Positions 1-8,459 of a DNA stretch of 64,000 bases are shown piece after piece. The notes under the pieces were generated by a model. That model saw nothing but the letters and a program-made list of their open reading frames with translations. It was not told the DNA's origin and did not search any database. The stretch comes from Tabrizicola caldifontis (GTDB lineage: Bacteria; Pseudomonadota; Alphaproteobacteria; Rhodobacterales; Rhodobacteraceae): the NCBI RefSeq assembly GCF_004762095.1, contig NZ_SIJH01000009.1, forward strand, positions 1 to 64,000, in the 5' to 3' direction. Numbering within the stretch: position 1 is the first letter of the stretch; every line of letters begins with the position of its first letter. The translations under genes were made by a program, and so were the position numbers.

Positions 1-129
1 CCGGGCGACAACCTGAAGTTCGAGGTGGAGCTGATCGCCCCGATCGCGATGGAAGAGAAGCTGCGCTTCGCCATCCGCGAAGGCGGCCGCACCGTCGGCG
101 CAGGCGTCGTCTCGAAAATCATCGCCTAG
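1..129 (+). CDS. tuf: Elongation factor Tu, C-terminal fragment
   Basis: The window opens inside this gene; 42 codons and a TAG stop are visible. The peptide ends in [20 protein letters not shown], which is the signature end of domain III of EF-Tu, the GTPase that delivers aminoacyl-tRNA to the ribosome. It lies directly upstream of rpsJ, as is usual in alphaproteobacteria where one tuf copy closes the str operon. The N-terminal GTPase domain is outside the window. Identification is secure; which tuf copy it is cannot be told. Confidence 0.95.
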   Translation, partial: PGDNLKFEVELIAPIAMEEKLRFAIREGGRTVGAGVVSKIIA

Positions 130-150
130 ATCGCGGCTTGCAATAGGAAC

Positions 151-173
151 GGGCGGGCTGTAGAAGCCCGCCC
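151..173 (+). terminator. Hairpin between tuf and rpsJ, possible weak terminator or attenuator
   Basis: A perfect 9-bp stem, GGGCGGGCT pairing with AGCCCGCCC around a 5-nt loop, lies 21 nt after the tuf stop. No T-run follows, so it is at best a partial terminator or an RNA-processing/stability element that separates tuf from the S10 cluster. I saw no clear sigma70 promoter between it and rpsJ. Confidence 0.45.
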
Positions 174-244
174 TCCGACCAACGAAACAGAACCTCTCGG
201 GTGGGTGCCATTGCTCAGGCCGATGTTCTAAAAGGAAAACAGTG

Positions 245-553
245 ATGCAAGGTCAGACCATCCGCATCCGCTTGAAAGCGTTCGACTACCGCGTGCTGGA
301 TGCCAGCACCCAGGAGATCGTGAACACCGCCAAGCGGACGGGCGCCCAGGTGCGCGGCCCGATTCCCCTGCCGAACAAGATCGAGAAGTTCACGGTTCTC
401 CGTGGTCCGCACATCGACAAGAAGTCGCGTGACCAGTGGGAGATCCGCACGCACAAGCGTCTTCTCGACATCGTCGATCCCACCCCGCAGACGGTGGACG
501 CGCTGATGAAGCTCGACCTCGCCGCCGGCGTGGATGTCGAGATCAAGGTTTGA
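245..553 (+). CDS. rpsJ: 30S ribosomal protein S10
   Basis: Encodes 102 residues, the usual S10 length, starting [17 protein letters not shown]10 sits in the head of the 30S subunit next to S3 and S14; as NusE it also pairs with NusB in transcription antitermination. An AAGGAAAAC ribosome-binding stretch precedes the start. A GTG codon lies immediately upstream of the ATG (242), but the ATG matches the family N-terminus. First gene of the S10 cluster, 13 nt before rplC. Confidence 0.97.
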   Translation: MQGQTIRIRLKAFDYRVLDASTQEIVNTAKRTGAQVRGPIPLPNKIEKFTVLRGPHIDKKSRDQWEIRTHKRLLDIVDPTPQTVDALMKLDLAAGVDVEIKV

Positions 554-566
554 GGAGGGCAGATCG

Positions 567-1289
567 ATGCGCTCTGGAGTGATCGCAAAGAAGCTGGGAA
601 TGACCCGGCTGTTCCTCGAGGATGGCAAGCAGGTTCCGGTGACGGTCCTGCAACTGGACAGCCTGCAGGTCGTGGCGCAGCGCACCGTCGAAAAGGACGG
701 CTATACCGCCGTCCAGCTGGGCGCGGGCGTTGCCAAGGCCAAGCGGACGAGTGCCGCGCAGCGCGGGCATTTCGCCAAGGCCAATGTGGCGCCGAAGCGC
801 AAGATCGCGGAATTCCGCGTCTCGCCGGATTGCCTGATCGATGTGGGGGCGGAAATCACCGCCGACCATTATCTCGCCGGTCAGTACGTCGATGTGGCCG
901 GCACCTCGATCGGGAAGGGCTTTGCCGGCGCGATGAAGCGGCACAACTTCGGCGGTCTGCGCGCCAGTCACGGCGTGTCGATCAGCCATCGCTCGCACGG
1001 TTCGACCGGCCAGTGCCAGGACCCCGGCAAGGTGTTCAAGGGCAAGAAGATGGCTGGCCATCTGGGTGCGGTTCGCGTGACCACGCAGAACCTGCAGGTG
1101 GTGCGCACCGATGCCGAGCGCGGTCTGATCATGATCAAGGGCGCTGTGCCCGGGTCCAAGGGTGGCTGGGTCACGATCAAGGATGCCGTCAAGAAGCCCG
1201 CGCTGAAGGACGCGCCGCGTCCGGCCGCGATCCGCACCGCTGCCGCTGCTCCGGCCGCCGAAGTTGCCGCCGAAGGGGGTGAAGCATGA
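567..1289 (+). CDS. rplC: 50S ribosomal protein L3
   Basis: Encodes 240 residues. L3 is an early-assembly 23S rRNA binder whose long loop reaches the peptidyl transferase centre; the conserved loop [20 protein letters not shown] is present, including the glutamine that PrmB-type enzymes methylate in relatives. The ATG at 567 follows a GAGGAGGG ribosome-binding site; an in-frame upstream start inside rpsJ is rejected because its residues are not family-like. The last ~25 residues are an Ala/Pro-rich tail, making it longer than the 209-residue E. coli protein. Overlaps rplD by ATGA. Confidence 0.97.
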   Translation: MRSGVIAKKLGMTRLFLEDGKQVPVTVLQLDSLQVVAQRTVEKDGYTAVQLGAGVAKAKRTSAAQRGHFAKANVAPKRKIAEFRVSPDCLIDVGAEITADHYLAGQYVDVAGTSIGKGFAGAMKRHNFGGLRASHGVSISHRSHGSTGQCQDPGKVFKGKKMAGHLGAVRVTTQNLQVVRTDAERGLIMIKGAVPGSKGGWVTIKDAVKKPALKDAPRPAAIRTAAAAPAAEVAAEGGEA

Positions 1290-1906
1290 AACTTGATGTG
1301 ATCAAGCTGGACGGCAAGAAGGCCGGCTCGATCGAGCTGGACGAGGCGCTGTTCGGCCTCGAGCCGCGCGCCGACATCCTGCACCGCGTGGTGCGCTGGC
1401 AGCGGGCCAAGGCCCAGGCCGGCACGCATTCGACGCTGGGCAAGTCGGACGTCTCCTACTCGACGAAGAAGATCTATCGCCAGAAGGGCACCGGGGGCGC
1501 ACGCCACGGTTCGAAGAAGGCGCCGATCTTCCGTCATGGTGGCGTCTACAAGGGCCCGACCCCGCGCAGCCACGCCCATGATCTGCCGAAGAAGGTTCGC
1601 GCCCTCGGGCTGCGGCACGCACTGTCGGCCAAGGCCAAGGCGGGTGAGCTGGTGATTCTGGACGCGGCTACCCTGGCCGAGGCCAAGACCGCCCAACTGG
1701 CCAAGATGAAGGCGGAACTCGGCTGGAAGCGCGTCCTGATCATCGACGGCGCTTCGGTCGATGCGAACTTCGCTCTGGCCGCCCGCAACCTGGAGGGCGT
1801 GGACGTCCTGCCGACCATCGGCGCGAACGTCTACGACATCCTGAAGCGTGATACGCTGGTCATCACCAAGGCCGGTGTCGAAGCCCTGGAGGCGCGTCTG
1901 AAATGA
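1286..1906 (+). CDS. rplD: 50S ribosomal protein L4
   Basis: Encodes 206 residues, close to the family norm of about 200. The central extended loop rich in Lys, Arg and Gly (around residues 50-95, with [10 protein letters not shown]) lines the peptide exit tunnel in known structures. In E. coli L4 autoregulates the S10 operon; nothing here shows that directly. Start overlaps the rplC stop (ATGA), and its own stop overlaps rplW, so translation of the three genes is probably coupled. Confidence 0.97.
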   Translation: MKLDVIKLDGKKAGSIELDEALFGLEPRADILHRVVRWQRAKAQAGTHSTLGKSDVSYSTKKIYRQKGTGGARHGSKKAPIFRHGGVYKGPTPRSHAHDLPKKVRALGLRHALSAKAKAGELVILDAATLAEAKTAQLAKMKAELGWKRVLIIDGASVDANFALAARNLEGVDVLPTIGANVYDILKRDTLVITKAGVEALEARLK

Positions 1907-2223
1907 GCAAGGCACCCAAGACCGCTGCGGCCCTGAAGCCGGAGCACTACGACCTGATCCAGAAGCCGGTCATCACCGAAAAGGCCACCATGGCCTCCGA
2001 GGCAGGTGCCGTGGTGTTTCAGGTCGCCATGGATGCGACCAAGCCCCAGATCAAGGAAGCGGTCGAAGCCGTTTTCGGGGTCAAGGTGAAGGCGGTGAAC
2101 ACCACCATCACCAAGGGCAAGGTCAAGCGCTTCCGCGGTCGTCCCGGCGAGCGGAGCGATCGCAAGAAGGCCTATGTCACGCTGGAAGACGGTCAGACTA
2201 TCGACGTCACCACCGGCCTCTGA
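1903..2223 (+). CDS. rplW: 50S ribosomal protein L23
   Basis: Encodes 106 residues with the family core [10 protein letters not shown] near the N-terminus. L23 sits at the exit of the peptide tunnel and is the docking point for trigger factor and SRP. The start overlaps rplD by ATGA. The stop is followed in frame by two more stops (TGA TAA TAG, 2221-2229), an unusual triple stop just before a GC-rich hairpin and a 127-nt gap before rplB. Confidence 0.97.
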   Translation: MSKAPKTAAALKPEHYDLIQKPVITEKATMASEAGAVVFQVAMDATKPQIKEAVEAVFGVKVKAVNTTITKGKVKRFRGRPGERSDRKKAYVTLEDGQTIDVTTGL

Positions 2224-2245
2224 TAATAGGCGCGCGACTCACGGC

Positions 2246-2266
2246 GGCCCCGGGAAGACCGGGGCC
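2246..2266 (+). terminator. GC-rich hairpin between rplW and rplB
   Basis: An 8-bp perfect stem (GGCCCCGG with CCGGGGCC, 5-nt loop), extendable by further pairs, lies in the 127-nt gap between rplW and rplB. Only a short TTT follows a few bases later. It may be a partial terminator, a pause site or an mRNA stability element; full termination here would cut off most of the S10 cluster. Confidence 0.4.
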
Positions 2267-2350
2267 GTCATGTTTCGCTAAATCGGGGATCTTCGGAGCC
2301 CTTCACCGCCGGGTGGCGACACCCGTGCAAGCAAACGGAAGACAGGAAAC

Positions 2351-3190
2351 ATGGCACTCAAGTCGTATAAACCGACGACGCCTGGCCAGCGCGGGCTGGT
2401 TCTGATCGACCGTTCGGAGCTGTGGAAAGGCCGTCCGGTCAAAGCCCTTACCGAAGGGCTGATCGGCACCGGCGGCCGGAACAACCTCGGACGGGTCACC
2501 ATGCGTCACCAGGGCGGGGGGGCCAAGCGCCTTTACCGCGTGGTCGATTTCAAGCGTCGCAAGTTCGACGTTCCCGCGACGGTTGAGCGTATCGAATACG
2601 ATCCCAATCGCACCGCGTTCATCGCCTTGGTCAAGTATGCCGATGGCGAGCTGTCCTATATCCTGGCGCCACAGCGTCTGGCCGTTGGCGACCAGGTCAT
2701 CGCCGGCGCCAAGACCGACGTCAAGCCGGGCAACGCGATGCCGTTCAGCGGCATGCCGATCGGGACGATCGTTCACAACGTCGAGCTGAAGCCCGGCAAG
2801 GGTGGGCAGCTGGCCCGTGCGGCGGGCACCTATGCGCAGTTCGTCGGCCGCGACGGAGCCTATGCCCAGATTCGCCTGTCTTCGGGTGAACTGCGCATGG
2901 TCCGTCAGGAATGCATGGCCACCATCGGTGCCGTGTCGAACCCCGACAACTCGAACCAGAACTTCGGGAAAGCAGGGCGCATGCGCCACAAGGGCATTCG
3001 CCCGACGGTCCGCGGTGTCGCGATGAACCCGATCGACCACCCGCATGGCGGCGGCGAAGGCCGGACCTCGGGCGGTCGTCACCCGGTCACTCCCTGGGGC
3101 AAGGGCACCAAGGGCAACAAGACGCGCAAGCCGAAGGCTTCGGACAAGCTCATCGTCCGGTCGCGTCACGCCAGGAAGAAAGGGCGTTAA
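2351..3190 (+). CDS. rplB: 50S ribosomal protein L2
   Basis: Encodes 279 residues, normal for L2, starting [16 protein letters not shown]2 is a primary 23S rRNA binder required for subunit association and peptidyl transfer. The near-universal segment [17 protein letters not shown] carries the histidine implicated in function in E. coli. Preceded by an AGGAAAC site at 2344. Spaced 3 nt from rpsS, so the two are transcribed together. Confidence 0.97.
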   Translation: MALKSYKPTTPGQRGLVLIDRSELWKGRPVKALTEGLIGTGGRNNLGRVTMRHQGGGAKRLYRVVDFKRRKFDVPATVERIEYDPNRTAFIALVKYADGELSYILAPQRLAVGDQVIAGAKTDVKPGNAMPFSGMPIGTIVHNVELKPGKGGQLARAAGTYAQFVGRDGAYAQIRLSSGELRMVRQECMATIGAVSNPDNSNQNFGKAGRMRHKGIRPTVRGVAMNPIDHPHGGGEGRTSGGRHPVTPWGKGTKGNKTRKPKASDKLIVRSRHARKKGR

Positions 3191-3193
3191 TCC

Positions 3194-3472
3194 ATGGCAC
3201 GTTCCGTCTGGAAAGGCCCGTTCGTCGACGGCTATCTGCTGAAGAAGGCAGAGAAGGCGAAGGCATCGGGCAAGGGCGAGGTGATCAAGATCTGGTCGCG
3301 CCGCTCCACCATCCTGCCGCAGTTCGTCGGTCTGACCTTCGGCGTTTACAACGGCAAGAAGCACATTCCCGTGCTCGTCACCGAGGAAATGATCGGCCAG
3401 AAATTCGGCGAATATTCGCCGACGCGGACCTACTATGGTCACGCCGCCGACAAGAAAGCGAAGAGGAAGTAA
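3194..3472 (+). CDS. rpsS: 30S ribosomal protein S19
   Basis: Encodes 92 residues, the family length, beginning [19 protein letters not shown]19 forms a complex with S13 in the 30S head near the decoding A site and contacts L5-bridge elements. The conserved [17 protein letters not shown] block is intact. Lies 3 nt after rplB and 3 nt before rplV. Confidence 0.97.
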   Translation: MARSVWKGPFVDGYLLKKAEKAKASGKGEVIKIWSRRSTILPQFVGLTFGVYNGKKHIPVLVTEEMIGQKFGEYSPTRTYYGHAADKKAKRK

Positions 3473-3475
3473 GCC

Positions 3476-3856
3476 ATGGGTGCGGAAAAGAACCCCCGCC
3501 GCGTGGCGGACAACGAAGCGATGGCCGTGCTGCGCATGCTGCGCACGTCGCCGCAGAAACTGAACCTGGTTGCCGGCATGATCCGCGGCAAGAAGGTAGA
3601 CAAGGCACTGGCTGACCTCACCTTCTCCAAGCGCCGCATCGCGGGTGACGTGAAGAAGTGTCTGCAGTCGGCGATCGCCAACGCAGAGAACAACCACAAC
3701 CTCGACGTGGACAATCTGATCGTGGCGGAAGCCTGGGTCGGCAAGAACCTGGTGATGAAGCGGGGCCGTCCGCGGGCGCGTGGCCGGTTCGGCAAGATCA
3801 TGAAGCCGTTCTCGGAAATCACCATCAAGGTCCGTCAAGCCGGGGAGACCGCGTAA
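3476..3856 (+). CDS. rplV: 50S ribosomal protein L22
   Basis: Encodes 126 residues. L22 contacts all six 23S domains and sends a beta hairpin to the exit-tunnel constriction; the family core [10 protein letters not shown]-like helix ([20 protein letters not shown]) and the C-terminal hairpin [14 protein letters not shown] are present. Its TAA shares one base with the rpsC ATG (TAATG), implying coupling. Confidence 0.97.
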   Translation: MGAEKNPRRVADNEAMAVLRMLRTSPQKLNLVAGMIRGKKVDKALADLTFSKRRIAGDVKKCLQSAIANAENNHNLDVDNLIVAEAWVGKNLVMKRGRPRARGRFGKIMKPFSEITIKVRQAGETA

Positions 3857-4566
3857 TGGGACAGAAGGTTAACCCGATCGGGATGCGCCTGCAGGTCAAC
3901 CGCACCTGGGACAGCCGCTGGTTCGCCGAGTCGAAAGACTACGGCAATTTGCTGCTGGAAGACCTGAAGATGCGCGATTTCATCCATCAGGAGCTCAAGC
4001 AGGCGGGCATCAGCCGCGTGATCATCGAGCGTCCGCACAAGAAGTGCCGTGTGACCATTCACAGCGCGCGTCCGGGCGTGATCATCGGCAAGAAGGGTGC
4101 TGACATCGAGACGCTGCGCAAGAAGCTGTCGCAGTTCACCAAGTCGGAGCTGCACCTGAACATCGTCGAGGTCCGCAAGCCGGAGCTCGACGCCCAGCTG
4201 GTGGCCGAATCGATCGCTCAGCAGATGGAACGCCGCGTCTCCTTCCGCCGCGCGATGAAGCGCGGCGTGCAGAACGCGATGCGGATGGGCGCGCTTGGCA
4301 TCCGGGTCAACGTGTCGGGCCGCCTCGGCGGGGCCGAGATTGCCCGGACCGAATGGTATCGCGAAGGCCGCGTGCCGCTGCATACCCTGCGCGCCGACAT
4401 CGACTATGCGCTGAGCGAAGCCCAGACCCCCTATGGCGTCATCGGCGTCAAGGTCTGGATCTTCAAGGGCGAGATCCTGGAACACGATCCGCAGGCGCAT
4501 GACCGTCGTCTGGCCGAATCCGCCGACGGTCCGGCTCCGCGCGGTCCGCGCCGCGAACGGGCGTAA
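3856..4566 (+). CDS. rpsC: 30S ribosomal protein S3
   Basis: Encodes 236 residues starting [13 protein letters not shown]3 lines the mRNA entry channel with S4 and S5. A type-2 KH domain is visible around residues 40-105 with the [18 protein letters not shown] nucleic-acid-binding loop; the C-terminal domain follows. The ATG at 3856 overlaps the rplV stop; in-frame codons upstream lie inside rplV and are not S3-like. Confidence 0.97.
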   Translation: MGQKVNPIGMRLQVNRTWDSRWFAESKDYGNLLLEDLKMRDFIHQELKQAGISRVIIERPHKKCRVTIHSARPGVIIGKKGADIETLRKKLSQFTKSELHLNIVEVRKPELDAQLVAESIAQQMERRVSFRRAMKRGVQNAMRMGALGIRVNVSGRLGGAEIARTEWYREGRVPLHTLRADIDYALSEAQTPYGVIGVKVWIFKGEILEHDPQAHDRRLAESADGPAPRGPRRERA

Positions 4567-4578
4567 GGAGTAGAGAAG

Positions 4579-4992
4579 ATGCTGCAACCCAAGCGCACCA
4601 AGTATCGCAAGATGCACAAGGGCCGCATCCATGGCGAAGCCAAGGGTGGGTTCCTGATCAACTTCGGCTCCTTCGCCCTCAAGGCAACCGAGCCCGAGCG
4701 CGTCACCGCGCGGCAGATCGAGGCGGCCCGCCGCGCGATTACCCGCCACATGAAGCGCCAGGGCCGGGTCTGGATCCGGATCTTCCCGGACGTTCCGGTG
4801 TCGGCGAAGCCCGTCGAGGTCCGGATGGGTTCGGGCAAGGGTTCGACCGACTATTGGGCCTGCAAGGTCAAGCCGGGCCGGATCATGTTCGAGATCGACG
4901 GTGTGAACGAGGAGACAGCACGCGAGGCGCTGCGTCTCGGCGCGATGAAGCTGCCGGTCAAGACCCGCGTCGTCGCGAAGGAAGACTGGTAA
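4579..4992 (+). CDS. rplP: 50S ribosomal protein L16
   Basis: Encodes 137 residues starting [17 protein letters not shown]16 binds near the A-site tRNA elbow and organises 23S helices at the peptidyl transferase centre. The loop [11 protein letters not shown] holds Arg82, aligned by eye to E. coli L16 Arg81, the residue hydroxylated by the oxygenase YcfD/RoxA. Unusually for this cluster, the gene is followed by a palindrome and a strong intrinsic terminator, then by an oxygenase gene, instead of running directly into rpmC. Confidence 0.97.
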   Translation: MLQPKRTKYRKMHKGRIHGEAKGGFLINFGSFALKATEPERVTARQIEAARRAITRHMKRQGRVWIRIFPDVPVSAKPVEVRMGSGKGSTDYWACKVKPGRIMFEIDGVNEETAREALRLGAMKLPVKTRVVAKEDW

Positions 4993-4997
4993 GGATC

Positions 4998-5015
4998 GGT
5001 GCGCTGTAGCGCACC
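4998..5015. repeat. Intergenic palindrome, copy 1 (GGTGCGCT-type)
   Basis: GGTGCGCT-GT-AGCGCACC is a perfect 8-bp inverted repeat 5 nt after the rplP stop and 11 nt before the terminator stem. It is followed by CCTGCG. Related palindromes occur at 5768-5810 and 15677-15696, each followed by CCTACGAT, which suggests a dispersed repeat family. Confidence 0.7.
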
Positions 5016-5026
5016 CTGCGATCATG

Positions 5027-5055
5027 GCCCCCGCTGGAAACGGCGGGGGCTTTTT
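5027..5055 (+). terminator. Strong intrinsic terminator after rplP
   Basis: GCCCCCGC (5027-5034) pairs with GCGGGGGC (5043-5050) around an 8-nt loop and is followed at once by TTTTT. This has every mark of a rho-independent terminator, placed in the middle of the usually continuous rplP-rpmC-rpsQ run. It should end most transcripts coming from the S10 promoter. Confidence 0.85.
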
Positions 5056-5078
5056 CATCGAACGGCCACCCCGCGCCT

Positions 5079-5104
5079 CTCCTCCCCTCGTGCGGGGGGA
5101 GGAG
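5079..5104 (+). other. GC-rich hairpin in the leader of the oxygenase gene
   Basis: CTCCTCCCC (5079-5087) pairs perfectly with GGGGAGGAG (5096-5104). No T-run follows. It lies between the terminator and the start of the oxygenase gene, 25 nt before the ATG, so it could act as an RNA stability or translation-control element. The sequence also looks like the GC-rich intergenic hairpins scattered in this family. Confidence 0.45.
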
Positions 5105-5129
5105 GGAGGGGGGCACCCGCGAGGACAGT

Positions 5130-5753
5130 ATGCCCGACATCACCTCCCTTTTCGTCACCCGCCTCTACCGCGCGAAACTGAACGAACTCGCCAAGAAGAA
5201 GGTTGATTACGACGAGTTGCGCATCACCTGCGAAACCATCGCCGAGGATGACGAGGCGGGCCAGGAGTGGTGCGAGGCGAACGGCTATCCCGGCTATACG
5301 TCCTATGCCTCGCTGAATGATCTGGCGTGGCGGATGCCGATCTTCGCCGATCTGGAAAAGGCGCTCGACCGCCACGTCGCCGCCTTCTGCGCCGACCTCG
5401 GCTTCGACCTGGGCGACCGCAAGCTGAAATGCAACTCCCTCTGGATCAACATCCTGCCCGAAGGCGGCACCCACGCCAGCCACATCCACCCGCATTCGGT
5501 GATCTCGGGCACGACCTATGTCGCGATGCCGGAGGGGACCTCTGCGCTGAAGCTGGAGGATCCGCGCCTGCCGATGATGATGCTGGCCCCCGTGCCGCTG
5601 AAAACCGCACCGCAGGAATTGCAGCGGTTCGTCTATGTGAAGCCCGCGGTGGGCGAGGTTCTCCTCTGGGAAAGCTGGCTGCGCCACGAGGTGCCGATGA
5701 ACATGTCCGAGGAGGAGCGGATCTCGGTCAGCTTCAACTATGGGTGGGCGTGA
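5130..5753 (+). CDS. Putative 2-oxoglutarate/Fe(II)-dependent oxygenase (TIGR02466-like) inside the ribosomal cluster
   Basis: Encodes 207 residues resembling the TIGR02466/PF13759 family of putative 2OG-Fe(II) oxygenases. Visible features are the HASHIHPH block (His115-His122) with downstream SGTTY, a distal His186 in WLRHEVPM, and Arg197 in RISVSFNY. By analogy His118/His120/His122 and His186 are candidate iron ligands and Arg197 the 2OG-binding residue. A GAGGA site sits 4 nt before the ATG. It lies after rplP (L16), behind a terminator, and is bracketed by palindromes. No substrate is known from the sequence; a ribosomal protein, especially neighbouring L16, is an inference. It could equally act on a small molecule. 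Confidence 0.8.
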   Translation: MPDITSLFVTRLYRAKLNELAKKKVDYDELRITCETIAEDDEAGQEWCEANGYPGYTSYASLNDLAWRMPIFADLEKALDRHVAAFCADLGFDLGDRKLKCNSLWINILPEGGTHASHIHPHSVISGTTYVAMPEGTSALKLEDPRLPMMMLAPVPLKTAPQELQRFVYVKPAVGEVLLWESWLRHEVPMNMSEEERISVSFNYGWA

Positions 5754-5767
5754 AGGCGGGATTGTAA

Positions 5768-5810
5768 GGTGTGCTCCAGCGCACCGTCCGCCGGTGTGCT
5801 GGAGCACACC
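5768..5810. repeat. Long intergenic inverted repeat, copy 2 of the palindrome family
   Basis: GGTGTGCTCCAGCGCACCG (5768-5786) pairs with 5792-5810 over 19 positions with a single G-U mismatch and a 5-nt loop, followed by CTACGATT. It resembles two GGTGCGC palindromes placed head to tail. It begins 14 nt after the oxygenase stop, so the oxygenase gene is flanked on both sides by members of this repeat family. Confidence 0.75.
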
Positions 5811-5822
5811 CTACGATTGCCC

Positions 5823-5851
5823 TTGCCCCCTGCCGACTTCCCCCCTATACG
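5823..5851 (+). promoter_or_regulatory. Predicted sigma70 promoter for rpmC and downstream spc genes
   Basis: TTGCCC (5823-5828), a 17-bp spacer and TATACG (5846-5851) form a good housekeeping promoter, 117 nt before rpmC. A start near 5858 would give a leader of about 110 nt. It would restart transcription after the terminator at 5027-5055. A weaker TTGTCA (5893) also occurs but lacks a convincing -10. Confidence 0.55.
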
Positions 5852-5967
5852 GGCGCATCTGCGATTCCCGGGGGCGACTCGGGCGTCGCGGATTGTCATT
5901 GATCCGCCAGGCGATCAGTTACCCTGACCCAGGGGCTGACTGGCGATTGTGAAAAGGAAAGGCCGGC

Positions 5968-6168
5968 ATGAAAGCCGAAGAACTGCGTTCGAAGACGCCG
6001 GACCAGCTGCGCGACAGCCTGATCCAGCTGAAGAAGGAAGCCTTCAACCTGCGCTTCCAGCAAGCGACCAACCAGCTTGAGAACACCGCCCGCATGCGTG
6101 CCGTCCGCCGCGACGTTGCCCGCATCAAGACCGTTCTCAACCAAAAAGCCGCTGAAGCTGCGAAGTAA
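5968..6168 (+). CDS. rpmC: 50S ribosomal protein L29
   Basis: Encodes 66 residues, all helical, starting [19 protein letters not shown]29 forms part of the tunnel exit platform with L23, where trigger factor and SRP bind. An AAGGAAAGG site precedes the ATG. It begins the second transcription unit of the cluster if the terminator after rplP works, and it lies 11 nt before rpsQ. Confidence 0.96.
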   Translation: MKAEELRSKTPDQLRDSLIQLKKEAFNLRFQQATNQLENTARMRAVRRDVARIKTVLNQKAAEAAK

Positions 6169-6179
6169 GGGGTAAAGTC

Positions 6180-6419
6180 ATGCCGAAACGCATCCTGCAA
6201 GGCGTCGTCACCTCGGACAAGAACGAGCAGACGATCACCGTTCTCGTGGAACGCCGCTTCAAGCACCCGCTGCTGCAGAAGACCGTCCGCAAGTCGAAGA
6301 AATACCGGGCGCATGACCCGGAGAACAAGTTCAAGGTCGGCGACGTGGTCCGCATCGAGGAATGCGCGCCGATCTCGAAGACGAAACGCTGGACCGTGGT
6401 GACCGACGCTACCGCGTAA
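6180..6419 (+). CDS. rpsQ: 30S ribosomal protein S17
   Basis: Encodes 79 residues with the OB-fold family core ([20 protein letters not shown] near the start). S17 is a primary 16S binder in the 30S body. Length is typical of alphaproteobacteria, slightly shorter than E. coli. It lies 11 nt after rpmC; a 60-nt gap containing a GGTCGGGAGACT ribosome-binding region separates it from rplN. Confidence 0.96.
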   Translation: MPKRILQGVVTSDKNEQTITVLVERRFKHPLLQKTVRKSKKYRAHDPENKFKVGDVVRIEECAPISKTKRWTVVTDATA

Positions 6420-6479
6420 GTCGCTCCGGTCCCGAACGAAACCCCAGGGCGCGTCCCTGAAGGTCGGGAGACTGAAAAA

Positions 6480-6848
6480 ATGATCCAGATGCAGACGAAT
6501 CTGGATGTCGCTGACAACTCCGGCGCGCGCCGGGTGCAGTGCATCAAGGTTCTTGGCGGTTCGCACCGCCGTTATGCTTCCGTGGGCGACATCATCGTGG
6601 TGTCGGTCAAGGAGGCGATTCCGAAGGGCCGCGTGAAGAAGGGCGACGTCCGCAAGGCCGTCGTCGTGCGCACCGCCAAGGAAGTCCGCCGTGAAGACGG
6701 CACCTCGATCCGTTTCGATCGCAACGCCGCCGTCATCCTGAACAACCAGGGCGAACCGGTCGGCACCCGTATCTTCGGGCCGGTCGTGCGCGAGCTGCGG
6801 GCCAAGAATTTCATGAAGATCATCTCGCTGGCTCCGGAGGTGCTCTGA
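6480..6848 (+). CDS. rplN: 50S ribosomal protein L14
   Basis: Encodes 122 residues, the exact family length, starting [18 protein letters not shown]14 lies at the subunit interface next to L19, bridges to 16S helix 14, and is the docking site of the silencing factor RsfS. The stop TGA overlaps the rplX ATG (TGATG), which indicates translational coupling. Confidence 0.97.
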   Translation: MIQMQTNLDVADNSGARRVQCIKVLGGSHRRYASVGDIIVVSVKEAIPKGRVKKGDVRKAVVVRTAKEVRREDGTSIRFDRNAAVILNNQGEPVGTRIFGPVVRELRAKNFMKIISLAPEVL

Positions 6849-7153
6849 TGGCTGCCAAGCTGAAGAAGGGTGACACGGTCGTCGTGCTTACCGGCAAGGA
6901 CAAAGGCAAGACCGGCGAGATTTCGGCTGTCTTCCCGAAGGAAAACAAGGCCATCGTGGAAGGTGTGAACATCGCCATCCGGCACACGAAGCAATCGGCG
7001 GCGTCGCAGGGCGGCCGGCTGCCGAAGGCGATGCCGATCGACCTGTCGAACCTGGCGATCGTGGACAAGAACGGCAAACCGACCCGCGTCGGCTTCCGCA
7101 TGGAAGGTGACAAGAAGGTCCGTTATGCCAAGACAACCGGGGAGGTGATCTGA
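6848..7153 (+). CDS. rplX: 50S ribosomal protein L24
   Basis: Encodes 101 residues. A KOW motif is visible at the N-terminus ([20 protein letters not shown]). L24 is one of the two initiators of 50S assembly and sits near the tunnel exit. The start overlaps rplN and the stop overlaps rplE, both as TGATG. A GGAGGTG site within the end of rplN serves the start. Confidence 0.97.
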   Translation: MAAKLKKGDTVVVLTGKDKGKTGEISAVFPKENKAIVEGVNIAIRHTKQSAASQGGRLPKAMPIDLSNLAIVDKNGKPTRVGFRMEGDKKVRYAKTTGEVI

Positions 7154-7713
7154 TGCTGGATGCAGCGAAATACACGCCCCGCCTGAAAGCCGTCTATTCG
7201 GACAAGATCCGCGCGGCGATGAAGTCGGAATTCGGCTACAAGAACGACATGCAGATCCCGAAGCTGGACAAGATCGTCCTGAACATGGGGGTCGGTGAGG
7301 CGGTCAAGGACACCAAGAAGGTGAAGCAGGCCGCCGAAGAGCTGTCGCAGATCGCTGGTCAGAAGGCCGTGATCACCAAGGCCAAGAAGTCGATCGCCGG
7401 CTTCCGGGTCCGCGAGGACATGCCGATCGGCTGCAAGGTCACGCTGCGCGGCGACCGGATGTACGAATTCCTCGACCGGCTCATCAACGTGGCGCTGCCC
7501 CGCGTCCGCGACTTTCGCGGCGTCAAGGGCAACAGCTTCGATGGTCGCGGCAACTATGCCATGGGCCTGAAAGAGCACATCGTGTTCCCCGAGATCAACT
7601 TCGACAAGGTCGATGAGGTTCTGGGGATGGACATCATCATCTGCACCACCGCGAAAACCGACGCGGAAGCCAAGGCGTTGTTGAAGCATTTCAACATGCC
7701 CTTCACGTCGTAA
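7153..7713 (+). CDS. rplE: 50S ribosomal protein L5
   Basis: Encodes 186 residues. L5 binds 5S rRNA with L18 and forms the central protuberance bridge to S13. The 5S-binding face is recognisable in [20 protein letters not shown] and the segment [10 protein letters not shown]. Length is slightly above the 179 of E. coli, normal for alphaproteobacteria. Start overlaps rplX; 19 nt separate it from rpsN. Confidence 0.97.
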   Translation: MLDAAKYTPRLKAVYSDKIRAAMKSEFGYKNDMQIPKLDKIVLNMGVGEAVKDTKKVKQAAEELSQIAGQKAVITKAKKSIAGFRVREDMPIGCKVTLRGDRMYEFLDRLINVALPRVRDFRGVKGNSFDGRGNYAMGLKEHIVFPEINFDKVDEVLGMDIIICTTAKTDAEAKALLKHFNMPFTS

Positions 7714-7732
7714 GCCGCGAGGAACCTGAGAT

Positions 7733-8038
7733 ATGGCAAAGAAATCCATGGTGAACCGCGAAGTGAAGCGGGCGAAGCTGGTGAAGCAGCATGCTGCCAA
7801 GCGCGCCGCGCTGAAAGCGGTGATCAACGATCAGTCGAAGCCGATGGAAGAGCGTTTCAAGGCGACTCTGAAACTGGCCGAGATGCCCCGCAACTCGTCT
7901 GCGACGCGGATCCACAACCGCTGCCAGCTGACGGGCCGTCCTCATGCGTATTACCGCAAGCTCAAACTCAGCCGCATCATGCTGCGCGACCTGGCCTCGT
8001 TCGGCCGGATTCCCGGCATGGTCAAGTCCAGCTGGTAA
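7733..8038 (+). CDS. rpsN: 30S ribosomal protein S14 (zinc-independent form)
   Basis: Encodes 101 residues, the long C-minus type of S14 without the CXXC zinc ribbon of the short form. S14 completes the 30S head with S3 and S10. The C-terminal block [17 protein letters not shown] and [18 protein letters not shown] is intact. A GAGGAACC site precedes the ATG. Lies between rplE and rpsH as in other proteobacteria. Confidence 0.97.
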   Translation: MAKKSMVNREVKRAKLVKQHAAKRAALKAVINDQSKPMEERFKATLKLAEMPRNSSATRIHNRCQLTGRPHAYYRKLKLSRIMLRDLASFGRIPGMVKSSW

Positions 8039-8050
8039 GGGAGGCATCAG

Positions 8051-8449
8051 ATGTCCATGAACGATCCTCTCGGCGATATGCTGACCCGTATCCGCAACGC
8101 CCAGATGCGCGGCAAGTCCACCGTGACGACCCCCGCCTCGACGCTGCGCGGTCGCGTGCTGGAAGTGCTGCTGTCCGAAGGCTACATCCGTGGCTACGAA
8201 AAGAACGACACGGCCAATGGCCAGGGCGAATTCGTCATCAGCCTGAAATACTACGAAGGCGAGCCCGTGATCCGCGAACTGAAGCGCGTGTCCAAGCCCG
8301 GCCGTCGTGTCTACATGGGTGTCAGCGAGCTTCCCTCGGTCCGGAACGGACTGGGCGTCGCCATCGTCTCGACCCCCAAGGGCGTTCTTTCGGATGCAAA
8401 CGCACGCGCAGCCAATGTCGGCGGCGAAGTGCTTTGCACCGTGTTCTGA
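8051..8449 (+). CDS. rpsH: 30S ribosomal protein S8
   Basis: Encodes 132 residues, starting [19 protein letters not shown]8 is a central-domain 16S binder and, in E. coli, the repressor of the spc operon acting at rplE mRNA; no matching site was traced here. The conserved C-terminal [13 protein letters not shown]-type loop is present. GGGAGGCAT precedes the ATG. It lies 10 nt upstream of rplF. Confidence 0.97.
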   Translation: MSMNDPLGDMLTRIRNAQMRGKSTVTTPASTLRGRVLEVLLSEGYIRGYEKNDTANGQGEFVISLKYYEGEPVIRELKRVSKPGRRVYMGVSELPSVRNGLGVAIVSTPKGVLSDANARAANVGGEVLCTVF

Positions 8450-8459
8450 GGAGGGTTGC

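Noticed and set aside
2303-3838. A 511-codon minus-strand frame across rplB, rpsS and rplV
   Set aside because: Overlaps three certain ribosomal genes and has no family-like sequence.
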